The position numbers were made by a program, and so were the translations under genes. Positions 1 through 12,274 of a stretch of DNA of 64,000 bases are shown piece after piece (within the stretch, counting starts at the first letter, position 1; the number at the start of each line of letters is the position of its first letter). Source of the DNA: Fistularia commersonii (Eukaryota > Chordata > Actinopteri > Syngnathiformes > Fistulariidae); assembly GCA_037954325.1 (NCBI GenBank), contig JBBMNZ010000003.1:7669965-7733964 (forward strand), given 5' to 3'. The notes beneath the pieces were generated by a model. It did not search any database, had not been told where the DNA came from, and worked only from the letters and a program-made list of their open reading frames with translations.

Positions 1-996
1 TTTTTTACCCTGGTTGGATTTTGCAGGCCAGCGGCAGAGACGGGCGGAATCAGTGATGGAGCAATAGTCGGGGTTGTGAAAAGGCAATCGTTGGAGAGAG
101 GGTGTTATGTACACCGCTTGCGTCTGCCGTGTTATTACATTCAAATTACATTCCTAATCACATTGGGACAGAATGGACATTCAAAAGATCACGGGCGTTC
201 TACCCTTGTTTACAAACCGCACCTGGGTTCTAATAGGGCGAGGCGTTGGACACATTCCCTCGTGTCGATTTCTATAATAAAGTAATAATTGGTGCTGTTA
301 CGCATGGATGTTTAACAGCTGGGTGACTGATGGCGCCTACGAACAACAAATAAATGAGTACGAGTAGAATAAACAGGTATTTCCACGAATCATAAACTCT
401 TCTGAAAGTGCCGACCCCAAGGAGCAGCAACTCTTTACCGCCACGCTGTTGACGCCTCCCTTCAAGCCAGATCTCCGCCACTTCAGTGGCTCTCCCTCAT
501 TTATTTATGACGCTCCCTTGAGCTTCTGCTCTGCTCCGGTCTGATCCCGCCATCTTGCCACCTCCCCTTCCCGTATCTGCCTCCAGCGCTCGACTACTTC
601 CCCCCCCTCAGCTCTTTAAAAAAAAAAAAAAGTTTGCCCTATCTGAAAGATGCCATCAAGCCCGGGCTTAGGCTCCGTCCTCGCCGACACTCTCTGCATT
701 TCAAGGCGGTGGGGATTTTGGCTGTAGCGCAGAAAAGGAGACTAAGAGAACCCGGGGGATTTCACAAAAGATTGTCGATACACACAAATGGGTGCAATGC
801 ATTGAGGTTTACATACTCATGTACACAGAGATGTTACATGCACACACACACACACAATAGTGAATATGCGCAATTTACACTCGCGACCACCCCTTACACC
901 ACCTCAACAAAACCCTCTCACAATGACAGGAAGTGAGAGCAGCAGAGAGCTGCCCCGGATTTGGAATCAGCTCCATTACCCGGCAGCACCTCCGGT

Positions 997-1037
<41 letters not shown>

Positions 1038-1770
1038 CCAGTCATAAAACAACACACTTCAAGGGGACGCATTTAGTTAGCAAAAATTACTGCTCAGAGC
1101 ACCTGGTGATCTCACTATGTCGGACCCGGACAGCGATGGGTGAGCTGTTTTTACGTGGTTGTTATGGGCAAAGTGTTCCCGCGTGGAGCCGTTACACCTC
1201 TCGTCCGCATCCGTAAATATGTTTTTCTTCACACAGCAATAAACAGCCTCTTGTCAGGGAGACTTTGCATGAAGATGAGCATCACGTTGGTGGGATTAAA
1301 GCTTCTGTTTGTGCGAAATTACGCCGGTTCTGTCTCGGAATTAGTTTGCCTGTAAAGCATTACCGCGAATCGACGCCGTCCCCCATCTATTCCTTGATAG
1401 TGTTGTTTAAAAACAAAACAGAAAAAAAAACAGGGAAAAAAGATAAAGAAAAAATTTGACAGTGGGACCACTGTCATTCCCCGACATTGAATAAAACAGT
1501 ATTAAAGGAATATTCTAATGTTGGGGAATCGCGTGACATCAGGTACAATTAAGTCAGACTGTTTTCATAAGAAATCATAAACAATCCATTGAAGCCATTT
1601 GTAAACATGAGTACAAAATCCTGCGGGGCCACAGAACAACTATAAATACATAAATCAATCAATTAATAAATTTAAAATCATAGCACAAATAGAAATAATA
1701 ATAAGAACAATTCACTAATCATTTATTCCATTCTTTCTGCACATTTCTGCATGATGGTGAATTGGTTTCT
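1..1770. other. Intergenic/intronic DNA with CA repeats
   Basis: No gene is supported here. The stretch holds an A-run near 618-631, (CA)n runs at about 841-856 and 1000-1036, and AT-rich sequence from about 1400 onward with several A-runs. Open frames crossing the CA repeats (for example 860-1216) are repeat translations without domains. Confidence 0.7.
1000..1036. repeat. (CA)n microsatellite
   Basis: An uninterrupted dinucleotide run of about 18 units. A shorter CA run lies at 841-856. Such runs are abundant in teleost DNA and are often length-polymorphic. Confidence 0.97.
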
Positions 1771-1801
1771 CACTTCTGCAAGAGGGTATCTTGCAGAAGT
1801 G
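1771..1801. repeat. Perfect 12-bp hairpin
   Basis: The arms CACTTCTGCAAG (1771-1782) and CTTGCAGAAGTG (1790-1801) are exact reverse complements around the 7-nt loop AGGGTAT. It lies just 5' of a SINE body. It may be a chance inverted repeat or a remnant of an element end; no function is claimed. Confidence 0.85.
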
Positions 1802-1807
1802 TATGAT

Positions 1808-2302
1808 CTCTGGGTTCCCCGGTGCCTCCCACGGTACATAAAACATGCATTAGGCTGGACAGAGATGTGTGAATGACAGAGTGAATGGTTGTACATCACG
1901 ATATGAATGAGTGACTCATTGTAGCCCGGATGACACACAAATAAAATAGTGAATATCTGTATGTCTTTATATAACGTATGGAAAAGAGTGAATGGCTTCA
2001 TGCTGCGATACAATATCTCTGTATGACAAGTGGATGACAGAATGAATGGTTGCTTGTCTCTATATGATTTATGAATGAGTGTGTGAATGTTAGATATTTC
2101 TATGTGACTTTTGAATGAAAAAGTGAATATTTTAACGCTTCTATGTGATGTGTGAATGGATGGTTGAAAGTCTCCATATATGGCTTTGTGATTGGCGGCT
2201 GATCCTGAGTGAACCCCGCCTCTCGCCCAATGACAGCTGGGATTGGACTCCAGCCCCACGACCTTGCGTGCAGGATAAGCGGCGTTGATATGAATGAATT
2301 AA
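1808..2302 (+). mobile_element. tRNA-derived SINE, headless, with expanded internal minisatellite
   Basis: The plus strand is the sense strand. The body begins near 1812 with a decayed version of the SINE segment TTCCTCCCACAGTCCAAAAA and ends at the family tail GGATAAGCGG followed by ATGAATGAATT near 2302. Between them, where the family normally has one GTGTGAATGGTTGT unit, there are about eight degenerate units of roughly 36-45 bp (1870-2170), each built around GAATGGTTGT with a TATATGA-like partner. The tRNA-like head is missing. The same body occurs at 15.05-16.53, 46.6, 53.4/55.8 and 63.4 kb. Family membership is from memory of teleost SINEs; the exact family name is not certain. Confidence 0.8.
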
Positions 2303-4127
2303 TAATCGAATCGCCGATGCTACATTTATGCCATCGCCACCCCATAACGATACACCTGTCGGCGTCCGAGAAGAACCGATTGGATGTCAGTTTACCATCG
2401 CTTCCTGTCACAATCACACCTGCGCTGTGAAACCTCATCCACCTTCATCCCTGAAAATAGGGTGTCAGAGGAGCAGGCACGGATGAAAAATATGTCTGCA
2501 ACCTCAATAAGATGAAGTACATCATAATTAAAGGCCCGACCCGTGCCTTGAATTATTGACCGCGTTAATGCTTACACTGATACTCATGGGTTTCTCCAGT
2601 TGGACTGCGGGATGCCTCTGCCGTGCACGCATTCTCTGTATCCCTCCACCTTTTCTGGGACTACTCGTGTGGTATTTCCACCGAGGACTCTTTAAGTGCT
2701 GGGTTACACATATCTGCTGACACACACTCGTCTCCAGCTATATTTTTAAAGGGGGGGTCATTGTCACAGGTTGGATCTCTCCACTGCAGAAAAACAGTCT
2801 TATCTGTCAAGTCAGATTCGAGTGTTTCTTTAAAACACGCTCGGTGTAGAAATTAGTCAATGTTTGTTACACACTGAGTCTTCCATTTAGCTTTCTTGAC
2901 GGAGCTCGGGCTGCAAATGTACGGGCGTGTTGAGTCATCACGCTTGCCGAGTACCCGCCAAATTAGCCTCCTCCTCCAGGAGGCGTGCTAAGAGCCAGTC
3001 AAGAGCAACGGTTTTACTATCTTAATGACCAACGCTCGTGACCAATGCAAGATCTAGTTGCAAAATTGTCCCACAAGTATATTTAGTAGTCGGGCGATGA
3101 TGGGTTTTCCGCACACGTCGTCACAGACTCCTCATCGCATCATCCGTCATCTGCATAGCCGTCTCTCTCATTCTTCGGGTGTCTCGGCCCCCTCGGCGCT
3201 CTCCATGAATCCACCATCGGGGTGACATATTGTTTCTCAAAATTTATCATCACCTCATTTAACACCACAGCTGGCTGAGCCGCGCCAGCAGAGGACCGGC
3301 GTGATCGATGACCATAACACACGTACACACATATATATAGACCTCTTTTCGCTTTCTCACAGAGAGAGACTGTTTATGACACTGCTGACTTCCCATGGTT
3401 AACCATTAGCTCACAAACATTGTTTCTTTTTTTTTCAATTTTTCCGTATAAGCTGTTCGGAATGATGTTTCAGACAGTCGCGGTCGATGCGGTCGGCTAT
3501 AAAGATCGCGTATTCAGACCGAAAGATCCGCAATAGTGTTGATCTCCTCGCTGTGACGGCGAGGTTGTAATCACAGGAGTCTGGCTTTGCACGCCTCCCG
3601 TGCCTGGTGCCTCTTCCTCATGTGTCGAGGCCAAGACGTGACGCGCTGCGTGCTAAACACACTCTGAACATATTGTATTCCTACCCCTTGCGCTCTTGAT
3701 GGACTGCGTTGGACCTCGAGAAGACACCATGCGACCAAGACCTTCCTGAAGATGAGCTGAAGGCGCCTCCGTGCGCATTTGGATTGTATTTCATACATTG
3801 CAAGGCAAGGAGCGTCTGCGAGGATATGATAATTCACATTGCGGCGGCTTGCAGTATTCTAATTGTCTCTGCTTTTTATTGCGGGAACTGTTTCCGGGCA
3901 CGCTTTTGTTGTTTGCGAAGAAGAGTAACACTAAGAGGATGGGTAGAAGATGCACAAAGGGGAGATATTTGGGGTCCGAAGGGGACGCTGTGGGGGGGAT
4001 TCTTGTTTTCAATTGCCTCAGATGTGTGTGTGTGTGTGAGTGTAAAACATGTTTACTTGTACTCTCTAATATATTTGTCTCTTAACTGCATCTGCATTGT
4101 TTCTTGTTCCCCTTTTCTCCAAAACAG
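2303..4127. other. Unique non-coding sequence
   Basis: No gene is supported. The sequence is of mixed composition without a recognised repeat, apart from a short TATATATA stretch near 3331 and a (GT)n at about 4024-4037. The long open frame at 3709-4302 runs through the GT tract and T-runs and has no domain. The last 25 bases form a pyrimidine-rich tract ending in AAAACAG, ahead of the exon candidate at 4128. Confidence 0.6.
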
Positions 4128-4192
4128 CCAAACGCACACTTCCTGCGTATCATCCTCGTACGATTTGCAGAAGAGAAAATATGACAACGAAG
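4128..4192 (+). CDS. Candidate internal exon (unrecognised protein)
   Basis: This is a 65-nt segment bordered by a good acceptor-like sequence (CTTAAC branch-like motif at 4081, then TTCTTGTTCCCCTTTTCTCC and AAAACAG) and the donor-like AAG|GTACGG. Only one frame stays open together with the frames of the next two candidates. It encodes 21 residues including SSYDLQKRKYDNE, with one leading base (phase 2 in) and one trailing base (phase 1 out). I do not recognise the peptide. The trailing G joins the first two bases of the 6103-6212 candidate to give an Asp codon, so the phases agree. This could equally be a non-coding RNA exon or chance; no transcript evidence is available. Confidence 0.22.
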
Positions 4193-6102
4193 GTACGGCG
4201 AGGGACGGTTTCGACTTCAGAGCAAGTTTTTTTTTTTTTTCCCACACGTCTCTACGTTTTCTTTTTTTTTTTTTCTTTTCTTTTTTTCATATGTGTGTGT
4301 AAAGGTACAAGGCTGACAGAATGTTCAAAGTGCTCCGGATCAAAGTGGAGCACTCGGCTTCTTTCTGAGTGATGGGGTGGGATAGGATCTGGAGGGTTAG
4401 CCAATGTCAGGCTGCATCATACCCTTTTTTTTCCCCCCTCTCAGTATCTCTCACTATCAGTCTTTTTTTTATTCCCTTTTCTTTTTGCTCTATCCTCTTA
4501 TCGCGTATCGTCAAAATATATACCTCCGTATTCCTTTATTTCATTTAATGTCAAACCTCTTTTTGCTGGTATTATCTGTATCCCCTGCCTCCTCGCTCGA
4601 CGTCTACCTGTCCTCACACTCCATTTCCCACGGGGGGAGGATGGCCGTGATGCCGATCACTATTCTGATCAGCCGGAGGAGATTCAAACATGAAGTGGCT
4701 TCATTTTTCAGATTGACGGTCCACCATAAATCAGACACATCATCATCGCCATCATTATTATGAAGATGTGGAGGGAAACCGGGTCCCAGTGCGGTTAAAA
4801 CAGCAGCGTTCGGTCAGACTTTGCACAACTTCACCGTCACGCTAATTAACAAAATGGTCGCCCAAGCAGAGACATCGCGGTTTGGCGCCCCGAGGACGGG
4901 ACGGTGAGGCGGCTTGAAGCGCTAAATAAGCACAGTGGTAGATGCCATTTGCTCACAATGAAAGAACGATTTAACAGTCATTCTTTCGGCGTCGTTTCTC
5001 ATTACCCAACACATCACGCTGCCAACAGAGCCAGAAAAAAAAACCTTAAAAATGATTTCCGAATTGATTGTTCCGGGTTTTTCTTTTCTTCTCTTTTCTC
5101 CTGTTTACTCACGGCAATTTTCGCTCCCCTTGTTATTTGGGTTTTGTCGCATAAGTCATTAAATGAGGCATTCGGGCTATTTCCGCAATTACGCAGTTTT
5201 CATTTAGAAACACGGATCTTCATTGCTGGTTGTTGCTTCACTTGTTCGTCCGTTGGGCAAGATCGCGCAAAATACTTCCAGACAATTTCCGCTACACTCC
5301 AGGATTTTTTGAGACAGAAGAGTTTGACACGGCAGAGAAAAAGGTCTGAACAGTGACAAATATGACTAGTTTCAATGTACAGGAGAACCATTGCTAACTA
5401 ATTCAATTTATTTTTTGAATCCATTCGCAAACAAAATGTTTGCGAACCAAATCAATTTTTCTATTGAAGTCAACGTAAATCTCATCGATCCATTCTCCAG
5501 TCCTGAAAACAATACTGCACTCTTTAAAAACATTTTTATGGGTTTATTTGTGGCAAAAGAAAAAGAAAGGAATTACAGATAATCTTAATTATCATTGTCA
5601 TTCTGAAGTTTCTGCATGTGTACGTGGCGTTTCCTTGACTAAATCAGCAAAAGTAAAGCCTTCTCGCCTATGGGACCCTCGCTAACGCTGTCTTTCATAA
5701 ATCCAAACTAACAAACACTTTTCTACTTCTTTAAAGTATTAAATATAAATTAATGGTCAAATTTAAATGACAGCAATTTGGTCAGTCGCAGTTTAAGGAA
5801 TGAATTTAGGTTTTTATCCAGCCACTGGTTTTCTCATGAGACTAATATTATCCAAAATTTGGGTGCTCATATATAGACGGTGTTTTTTTTTTTATATATA
5901 TTCTTAATAAAGAAATTAGTGATGTATGAGATGTAATTTGAAAAGCCTTGACTTAAGTTAAATTGACACTGTGAATTATTTAATCACAAACACCAAATTC
6001 AACTAGACAATCTTTCAGCATTTGCAGCTCAAATATTGTTACTGGCAGGGCTTGTATGGTCTAATGCAGCTTTAGTACCCATCGGCCTTGTTTCTTTTCC
6101 AG
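4193..6102. other. Non-coding sequence with T-runs and a hairpin
   Basis: T-rich tracts lie at 4226-4240, 4261-4274 and 4465-4472. A short stem (AGTGCTCC at 4329-4336 with GGAGCACT at 4347-4354) and a perfect 9-bp hairpin at 5424-5446 are present. The rest is AT-rich unique DNA without a supported gene. Confidence 0.6.
5424..5446. repeat. Perfect 9-bp hairpin
   Basis: TTCGCAAAC (5424-5432) and GTTTGCGAA (5438-5446) pair exactly around the loop AAAAT. It sits in otherwise AT-rich, gene-free DNA. It may be a bipartite protein-binding site or chance. Confidence 0.85.
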
Positions 6103-6212
6103 ATGTCGGAGAAAGCTTGGATCTAATGTTCCGGATTATCTTGGCTCAAAAAAGTATACCGGACCCGTGGACCGCTTGCAGGGAGCCAGACAAGGAAATG
6201 CCATCACTCAAG
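6103..6212 (+). CDS. Candidate internal exon (unrecognised protein)
   Basis: This is a 110-nt segment preceded by the acceptor-like TTTCTTTTCCAG and followed by the donor-like CTCAAG|GTCAGA. The ATG-first frame meets a stop after seven codons. The frame matching the preceding candidate is open throughout, about 37 codons with internal pieces LDLMFRIILAQ and DPWTACREPDKE. The exon ends exactly on a codon boundary, which fits the phase of the 18217-18287 candidate. No domain or family is recognised. The support is border motifs and phase agreement only, so chance is a real alternative. Confidence 0.18.
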
Positions 6213-8342
6213 GTCAGAAAATTAGCAGTCGAATTGGAGTGATGACAGAAAGCTGGTGAGCGGGAGCCGCTGTCCGAAAATGCAGTTTCGTGCCCACTTT
6301 GAGTCACCCTCCGGTGTTTGTCGGCCATTTCGCCACACAAAGGCACATGCAGATTATCTGTCTCTCACAATTTCCTTCAGACAGCATTTTAACAATGTTA
6401 TGTTTTGACTGCCGTCAGATTTTTGGCTGAAGTCTAAATAAAAAGAAAAACGGCTAAATATCTTCACAGCATACACAGTTGTGAAGCAAATAAGAAAAAG
6501 AAAATCAAGTAAAATCAGATTATATGCACTTATTGCCAAATCACAACACGTTTAAAGACATTTTCCGTGTCGAGCACTCCTTAAAACAAACCAAGCACGA
6601 GGCAACATTGGTGAGGAATCACCTGCCTTTTACCAGTGATTGGAGCTCAATGTGGGCGGCCTTCTGCCTTGACTAGTTTGGGATAGAAAAAGATAGAAAG
6701 CAACGGTGTGAGGTATGAGCTTCTAGCAGTGCATGCAAGAACTACAGTATGGAACAATATTACTTAAAATCCTCAGTGTGTTGAAAATACTACATTGCCA
6801 TTGAAAATAGACAATATAACTATTACTACCAATAGAAATAATTATAAGCTTCCTTTTCAGCACTACAGGAAGATGCTCCAAGGTCACCGATGGTCGAAAG
6901 AAGAGAGCAACATTGTGCTTGCGTAAGCGTAAATGAATGTTTTTGGAGATAAATGCATCATCTACCGCGGTGCCGCAGGAAATCGATAGCACTTAGGAAA
7001 TAATGCCTCAAATGCAATAATATGACGAGTTAAAACTGCGGGTGAGTTACGAAAACTCATGCGTTCTTTCAGGCATAAACTTGTAACTGGCAACCCCGTT
7101 TGTCATGAAACTTGTCTTTGTGTAAAAAAAACCTCGGGCGAAACAGTGCGAGATTACCCTTGACAATACTATTGTGACGCTCTATTCAGTCAAATTCAGA
7201 AACGGGGATGTTTTTAATCTGGTTCGCGTACATTTAAGATGCTGGTGCTGTTAGATTTTTTTTTTTTTTTACAATCCCTTACTTAGCTCACTGCCAAAAT
7301 GAAAACTGAAAAAGGCGTCGCCTCTCTCAACTGAAAAGTTTGAATTACATTAAGGAAAAAAAAATATATATTGTCACTGTTTTATTCCTTTGCAGTTTCA
7401 AACAAGAGAAATGGAAACTCAACACGATCTGGGACCGTTTTCGCTAATTCACCTAGCGGCAAACTTTGATTGTCAATGACAATGAGAGTATGCTTTATTT
7501 GGCTCATTTGGCTCGGTACGGGCAAAGCTGGCGTCCGTGGTCTGTTGTGTAGCAAGTGACTGCTGACATCAATCATTATTTGGCCTCATTGGACAACTCT
7601 GGCCCGTCCATATGGCAGAGTGTCCACGGTCACCGTCTCCCGGCGGAGAGGATTTGGCTTTGTGCTGCTCCGCAGATGTTCGGCACTCGTGTTTGCGGCT
7701 CCTGGTGATTGTATTACAACGCCGAGCGTACGCATCGGTGAGAGAGCGCCGACGGACGGTAGACAGGTGGACACAGTGACACAAGGCGGGTGAAAGAGAC
7801 TATCTGTGTTTCCCTCTCTCGTTGCAAAATGTGTGCACACAGACCTTCAACCCACACACTATCAGTATTGTAAGCCCATCTGCTGAGCTGATTGCTAGCA
7901 CTAGACTTGTAAGGGCTCTTTGAACATCGTGTTTTAGGTGCGAGACGAGGACGGACTACATGGCGGTTTTGCTAAGCGGCTTCGGTCGAGGAATAAGCAA
8001 ATACCTCGAGGTACACGGATTTAAATCCACATTCAGGCTTGTAACATGCGGCCTCTTCATGATCACACACGTGTTTAAGATCTCAAACACGATATGTTCG
8101 ACGCGCCGATGTCAAACGCTGCATACGGATGATGCACCGACAGACAGCGCAAAGGAATAAATAAGTGGAGATCTCTGCAAAGTCAGAATTTACAGTAGCG
8201 CAGATGGGACTAATCTCAGTTCACCATTCACGTGGTTTATTAAGTTAAACTAGAGATTCGGTCTTTCCCTAACCCGTTGTTGAGAAGGACTGAAGGTGAT
8301 CACCTGTGGACTGAGTTGCTCTGAGCAGGATGCTAATGATTC
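6213..8342. other. Unique non-coding sequence
   Basis: No gene or recognised repeat is seen. There is a T-run at 7257-7270 and an A-run followed by TATATATA near 7354-7370. Small open frames on both strands lack domains, consistent splice borders or composition bias. Confidence 0.6.
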
Positions 8343-8997
8343 ATGCTGGGCTAACACTTTAACGTTGAATGAAAAGTTTTTAAAAAGACTCACAGAAGCC
8401 TGAGGGAGAAAGAATCATCATCACTAGCTCAAATCTGAGATTGTTTTAGTTTTTAGGTCTCACCCTAGGCTTTTATATTTAGATGTTACACATAGAGGTT
8501 TCAAAAATATTTGGAAAAGACATGAAAAACTACAATTTCGCTTTTCTTCTACCACTTGGGCACAATACGTTGGAGAGTTGACGTCGTACAAACCGGGCTG
8601 TTTTGCCCAAAGCTCCACCATCAGCTGATCGGGACGTCATTAGCCGTTCCCGCTCATCCATACCACCAACAAATACGGTCTACGGCTCTGGCGATTGTTT
8701 GTCTATCAGGTTACCTTTTCTGGTGTTGTTGCAGCTCATCTATTGGTTGTCGATTGTGTTACGTCGCCATACAGACTGAAGGACTTGCAACGATCTCAAA
8801 CATGCTTGATATTGCTGTAAGCCCAAGACTAGGAAAAGACTGATCTAAAAGCTCAGATTACCACCTCATACTTAACAAATAAGATGATGGGGTTGCGCTG
8901 CGACTCCACTAAGACTCGACTACAACTCTTATGATTTCATTCTGACTTCCCATATCAAGCATGCGACTGGAAAAAACGTAAAGTGTAAACCCAGCAT
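8343..8997. mobile_element. Unclassified non-autonomous DNA transposon with inverted termini
   Basis: The ends are inverted copies: ATGCTGGGCTAACACTTTA (from 8343) and the reverse complement of the 3' end, ATGCTGGGTTTACACTTTA (to 8997). They agree over about 24 bases with a few mismatches and one indel. The roughly 655-bp interior has no transposase-like frame. The right two thirds (about 8570-9000) aligns with 42675-43075 in the same orientation, with the same CCCAGCATTAG end. The exact target-site duplication is unclear: AT could be a 2-bp duplication, or part of the terminus. The superfamily is therefore not assigned. Confidence 0.7.
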
Positions 8998-9161
8998 TAG
9001 AAGGTAAGCCGGATGAGGTTGGTGTCGCAGATGGATGTTTCTCAGAATCTGCTGAATGCCCTCCAACCTGCGGCTTACAAGGCTAATTGCTAATCCGCTT
9101 GTTTAGTTTCCTTCACGCCAATTTCACTTATTATTATGAGTTTCATAATATTGTGAAACAA

Positions 9162-9232
9162 GTTCATTCATGCATTCACCATCTGCACTGCTAAATCCTG
9201 CACTCAGGGTCACAGGGGGGACTTGAGCCTTA
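9162..9232 (-). mobile_element. SINE tail fragment
   Basis: On the plus strand, TCCTGCACTCAGGGTCACAG and the following GGGGACTTGAGCC match the reverse complement of the SINE 3' body (GGCTCCAGC...CCCTGAGTGCAGGATAAG). Flanking TTCATTCATGCATTCA resembles the GAATGAAT tail. Only about 70 bases remain. Confidence 0.5.
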
Positions 9233-12060
9233 GCAGCAATACAGGAAAAAAAAATCTAACAAAAACAAATGCATTTATAGTGTCTATCATGTATCAGTAA
9301 ATTGAAACAACAGGGCACTGAGAAATGGTTAAGAATAAGCAATGTATAGATGTTAATATAAACTTAGCTGAAGGAGAATTGATCAATCTGAAAAAAACTC
9401 AGACAGATTACTATTTGCTATAATCAGAATATAAAGAACATTGTTTCCTGTGTTTTTCCGTAAATTTTCGATACTGCAAGTCAATATATACATTTGATGC
9501 AGGTGTGATAGTAACACTTAACGAAAGTCCAGCTCATTTTTCTTTCAGATACATGCAGGGAAAACATTTGCATGAACAATAAAAAAGTGGGTAAGATCCG
9601 CTCCTTTTTTTTGTTTGGCATCAAGGTGTGAATTTTATTGTAACAAATGCCCTTAAAACTCAAGCAAATTTGCATAGCATGACCACGGAGGACCAGGGCG
9701 TTAATCTATCCGCCCGTGTTAGCATCTCCGGATGCTAGTAATGTTATTCTCGCTCATGCAAAGTTGTTCTTTCTCTCTCAAGAAGATAGAAGGAAAAGGG
9801 GGATGCCGGGTAAAGGAGCTATGAATTCTATTTCATGTGTGAATCCTGCGGGGCGGGAAACACACTCATTTTGCGGGGACATCTTTCCCCTCAGAAAAAG
9901 CAGGTGTGCGTTTTGCATTTGATGCATTTTAAGGAAGAGAGCTTTCCAACAGGCGGTATATTCTGACTGAAGATTTTTTTTTTCCCCCTCAAATCTCATT
10001 TTATTATCTTTCTCAAGATGGCAGTCTGACATCTTCCCATGTTGTGATCACATAGATGTTTGTTCTACCCTTACCAACTCCGTTGATCTTACCATGTTTT
10101 CCAAACGTTTTTTGTGAGGAAGCTGCAAATGGCAGCTCAAGGGAAGGTGACACAGACAGATTACGTAATAAAGTACTAGTTTACTATATTTAATGTGAGA
10201 TTAACATATAGGGTTGTCGGCTCTCCTGGGACTAGACAGGGGATGTTTGCAGCTGTCCGGCAAATGCACACACATCCCTCTGCAAGATGTTTGCACATCA
10301 TAGTGAATGCATATGAAAGCTTTTTTTTCCCTCTTTTGTGTGTGGAGAGGTGATGATTTTCTACACTGCTGTGTGTGTATGGATATGCGGAGGCGTACAG
10401 ACAATGAGGTCTGCTCACTCAGTATGGAAGTGTCAAAAAAAAAAAAAAAATACGAATGCTGTGTCACCAAGGCTACGAAGCCGTTCCTCCAGGACTAACT
10501 ATGTAAGAAAAAAAAAGAAAAAAAAGAAACCTTTCATATATTTCACAGGAACCTGAAAGCAATCGGTTCCTTCCCGGTGGTTTGATCGAGCCTCGCAGGT
10601 GATGCTTCAGAAACCCTGGCTGGCGACTTAAACCGAGCCTGAATACTGGATGGATATTTGCACTTTGCAGCCTATGAGTGTATTGGGAGTGTGCGGGAAG
10701 GGTAAGCAAAGGTTTCAGAACAAGAAGAAGAAGAGGAGGAGGAAGGAGGATGGGAACTGGTCCAGGAGGAGATAAAAGAGAATAGCGTAGAGAGAAAAGC
10801 CTGAGTGCACAAAGCAACAGCCACTCAGATCTCCAAGGAGAAAGTGTATGGGGGATGCAGAATGGAAGGACTGGAGAGAAATAGTAAAAAAAAAAAAAAA
10901 AAAACTTGAATTCCAAACATTCTCTCCTAACCATTCACACAGAAAGGACCGGGGATGAGTTTCCGTCCGGAGGTTTCGGCAATTTCGCCTACGAAACGGC
11001 TTTTGTTGAGTTTGGGGCTCGAAGGCCTCCTTGAGGGCTAAGTGTCTGCTGATACAATGCAAAGCAACTCCGCCGCTAACAAGCCTGTAACTGTCTCTGC
11101 TGTTTTTTTTTCTTCTTTTAAACTTCTTATTATTTGCCCCCCCTTGTACGTGGAAAAATAAAGAGGAGAAAAAGGTGCTGCGGTCTTTTTTGCCTCGAAC
11201 ACTTAAAATGATAAGTCTTACAAATCTCTGATCTGCAAACATCGCGGGGCGGGTTTCATCGTTATTGTTCGGAGATTTCAATGTTGTCTCACCAGCCCGG
11301 CCGGAAATTCACTTGACATATTGCAGCCAGGTACAGTTTATTACGGCTCTGCCACGGGGACAGAGTTCCTGACCCCAAAGCACTTTTTGCAACTCAATTT
11401 TTCGGTCGCATCGACGACGGGCCGGCTTTAGAGCTCCGCTTACGACCATATCTTATTTCCCTCGAAACCGCGATCGCACTTTTTCCATAATTCCTAGTCA
11501 ATCAGCAAAGATTCCGGGCGGTTTTAAAGGTAGTTAGCTCGCAAGCACCATCTCTCTCCGACGTGTACAGAAGCACCCCGTTTTTAAGAGCCAAGCTAAC
11601 CTGTGCTTCACTAGTCCCAGAAGAGAAATGACACATCAAAAGGTGGAGAGAAAAATACTGCCTGTTGTTAAATGTGGTGCCAGCGAGCTGCAGGATTTTG
11701 ATGTCAGTGGGTGTGTGTCTTTTATTTCCCAACCCTCCATCAGTGAGGCGGTGCCTGACAAAGCAGAAAGTTGACCCTGTAAGCAGAACACTCTGCGTTG
11801 CTGGTAAGTTCACACACACACACACATACACACACACACTTAGACTTTAAAATGCATTACAGCCTTCATTTACTGAAATTAGCTGTAACTTTAGAGCTTA
11901 TTTAACAGGGAGTGACGTGCGGTCAGGCATATTAGCATATTTGCACAAATTAATTACCATTTTGCACTTCTCAATAACTGGTTCTGATATACTGTGGGAT
12001 AGTTTTCATTCATTTCTCCTTGTCCACACTGTTTTTAATGCAGACTCTGTTCCACGTTTG
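9233..12060. other. Unique non-coding sequence with A-runs and a CA repeat
   Basis: No gene is supported. A-runs lie at 10436-10450, 10507-10526 and 10886-10904, a GAA/GGA purine-rich tract at 10722-10760, and a (CA)n with a TA interruption at about 11812-11839. The long minus-strand frames at 10473-11281 translate these tracts into Phe/Leu-rich peptides and are not credible proteins. Confidence 0.6.
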
Positions 12061-12066
12061 TTTGCA

Positions 12067-12165
12067 GAATGCGATATGGGCGTCTGTGGGAGGAAGCTGG
12101 AGATCCTGCAGAGAACCCACGCAGGCGCAGGGAGAAAATGCAACCTCCTTACACAAGACTTCAGC
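12067..12165 (-). mobile_element. SINE mid/head fragment
   Basis: The plus strand carries GTGGGAGGAAGCTGGAGATC and CAGAGAACCCACGCAGGC followed by GGGAGAAAATGCAACCTCC. These match the reverse complement of the SINE block (GTTTGCATGTTCTC, GCGTGGGTTTCCTC, TTTCCTCCCACA). The element is truncated on both sides. Confidence 0.6.
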
Positions 12166-12274
12166 AAGCTGAACCTGGAATAATCTAGGTTTGAGGTGAC
12201 AGCGAAAATTAATGGTCAGTTGTCATTTGTTGGCTTGTTTAATGAAACTTATAATAATAATGATAATAATATTA

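Noticed and set aside
1870..2170. CRISPR-like regularly spaced repeats
   Set aside because: Units are degenerate, without constant repeats or unique spacers, and are flanked by SINE body; it is a minisatellite in a eukaryotic genome. The same applies to 15150-16420 and 63520-63800.
3709..4302. 197-codon plus-strand frame
   Set aside because: It has no ATG at its start, runs through a GT repeat and T-runs (Cys-Val and poly-Phe), and contains no domain. Only the 4128-4192 part has splice-like borders.
10473..11281. Two long minus-strand frames (153 and 188 codons)
   Set aside because: Phe/Leu-rich products of A-runs and a GAA/GGA tract; no domain or consistent start.
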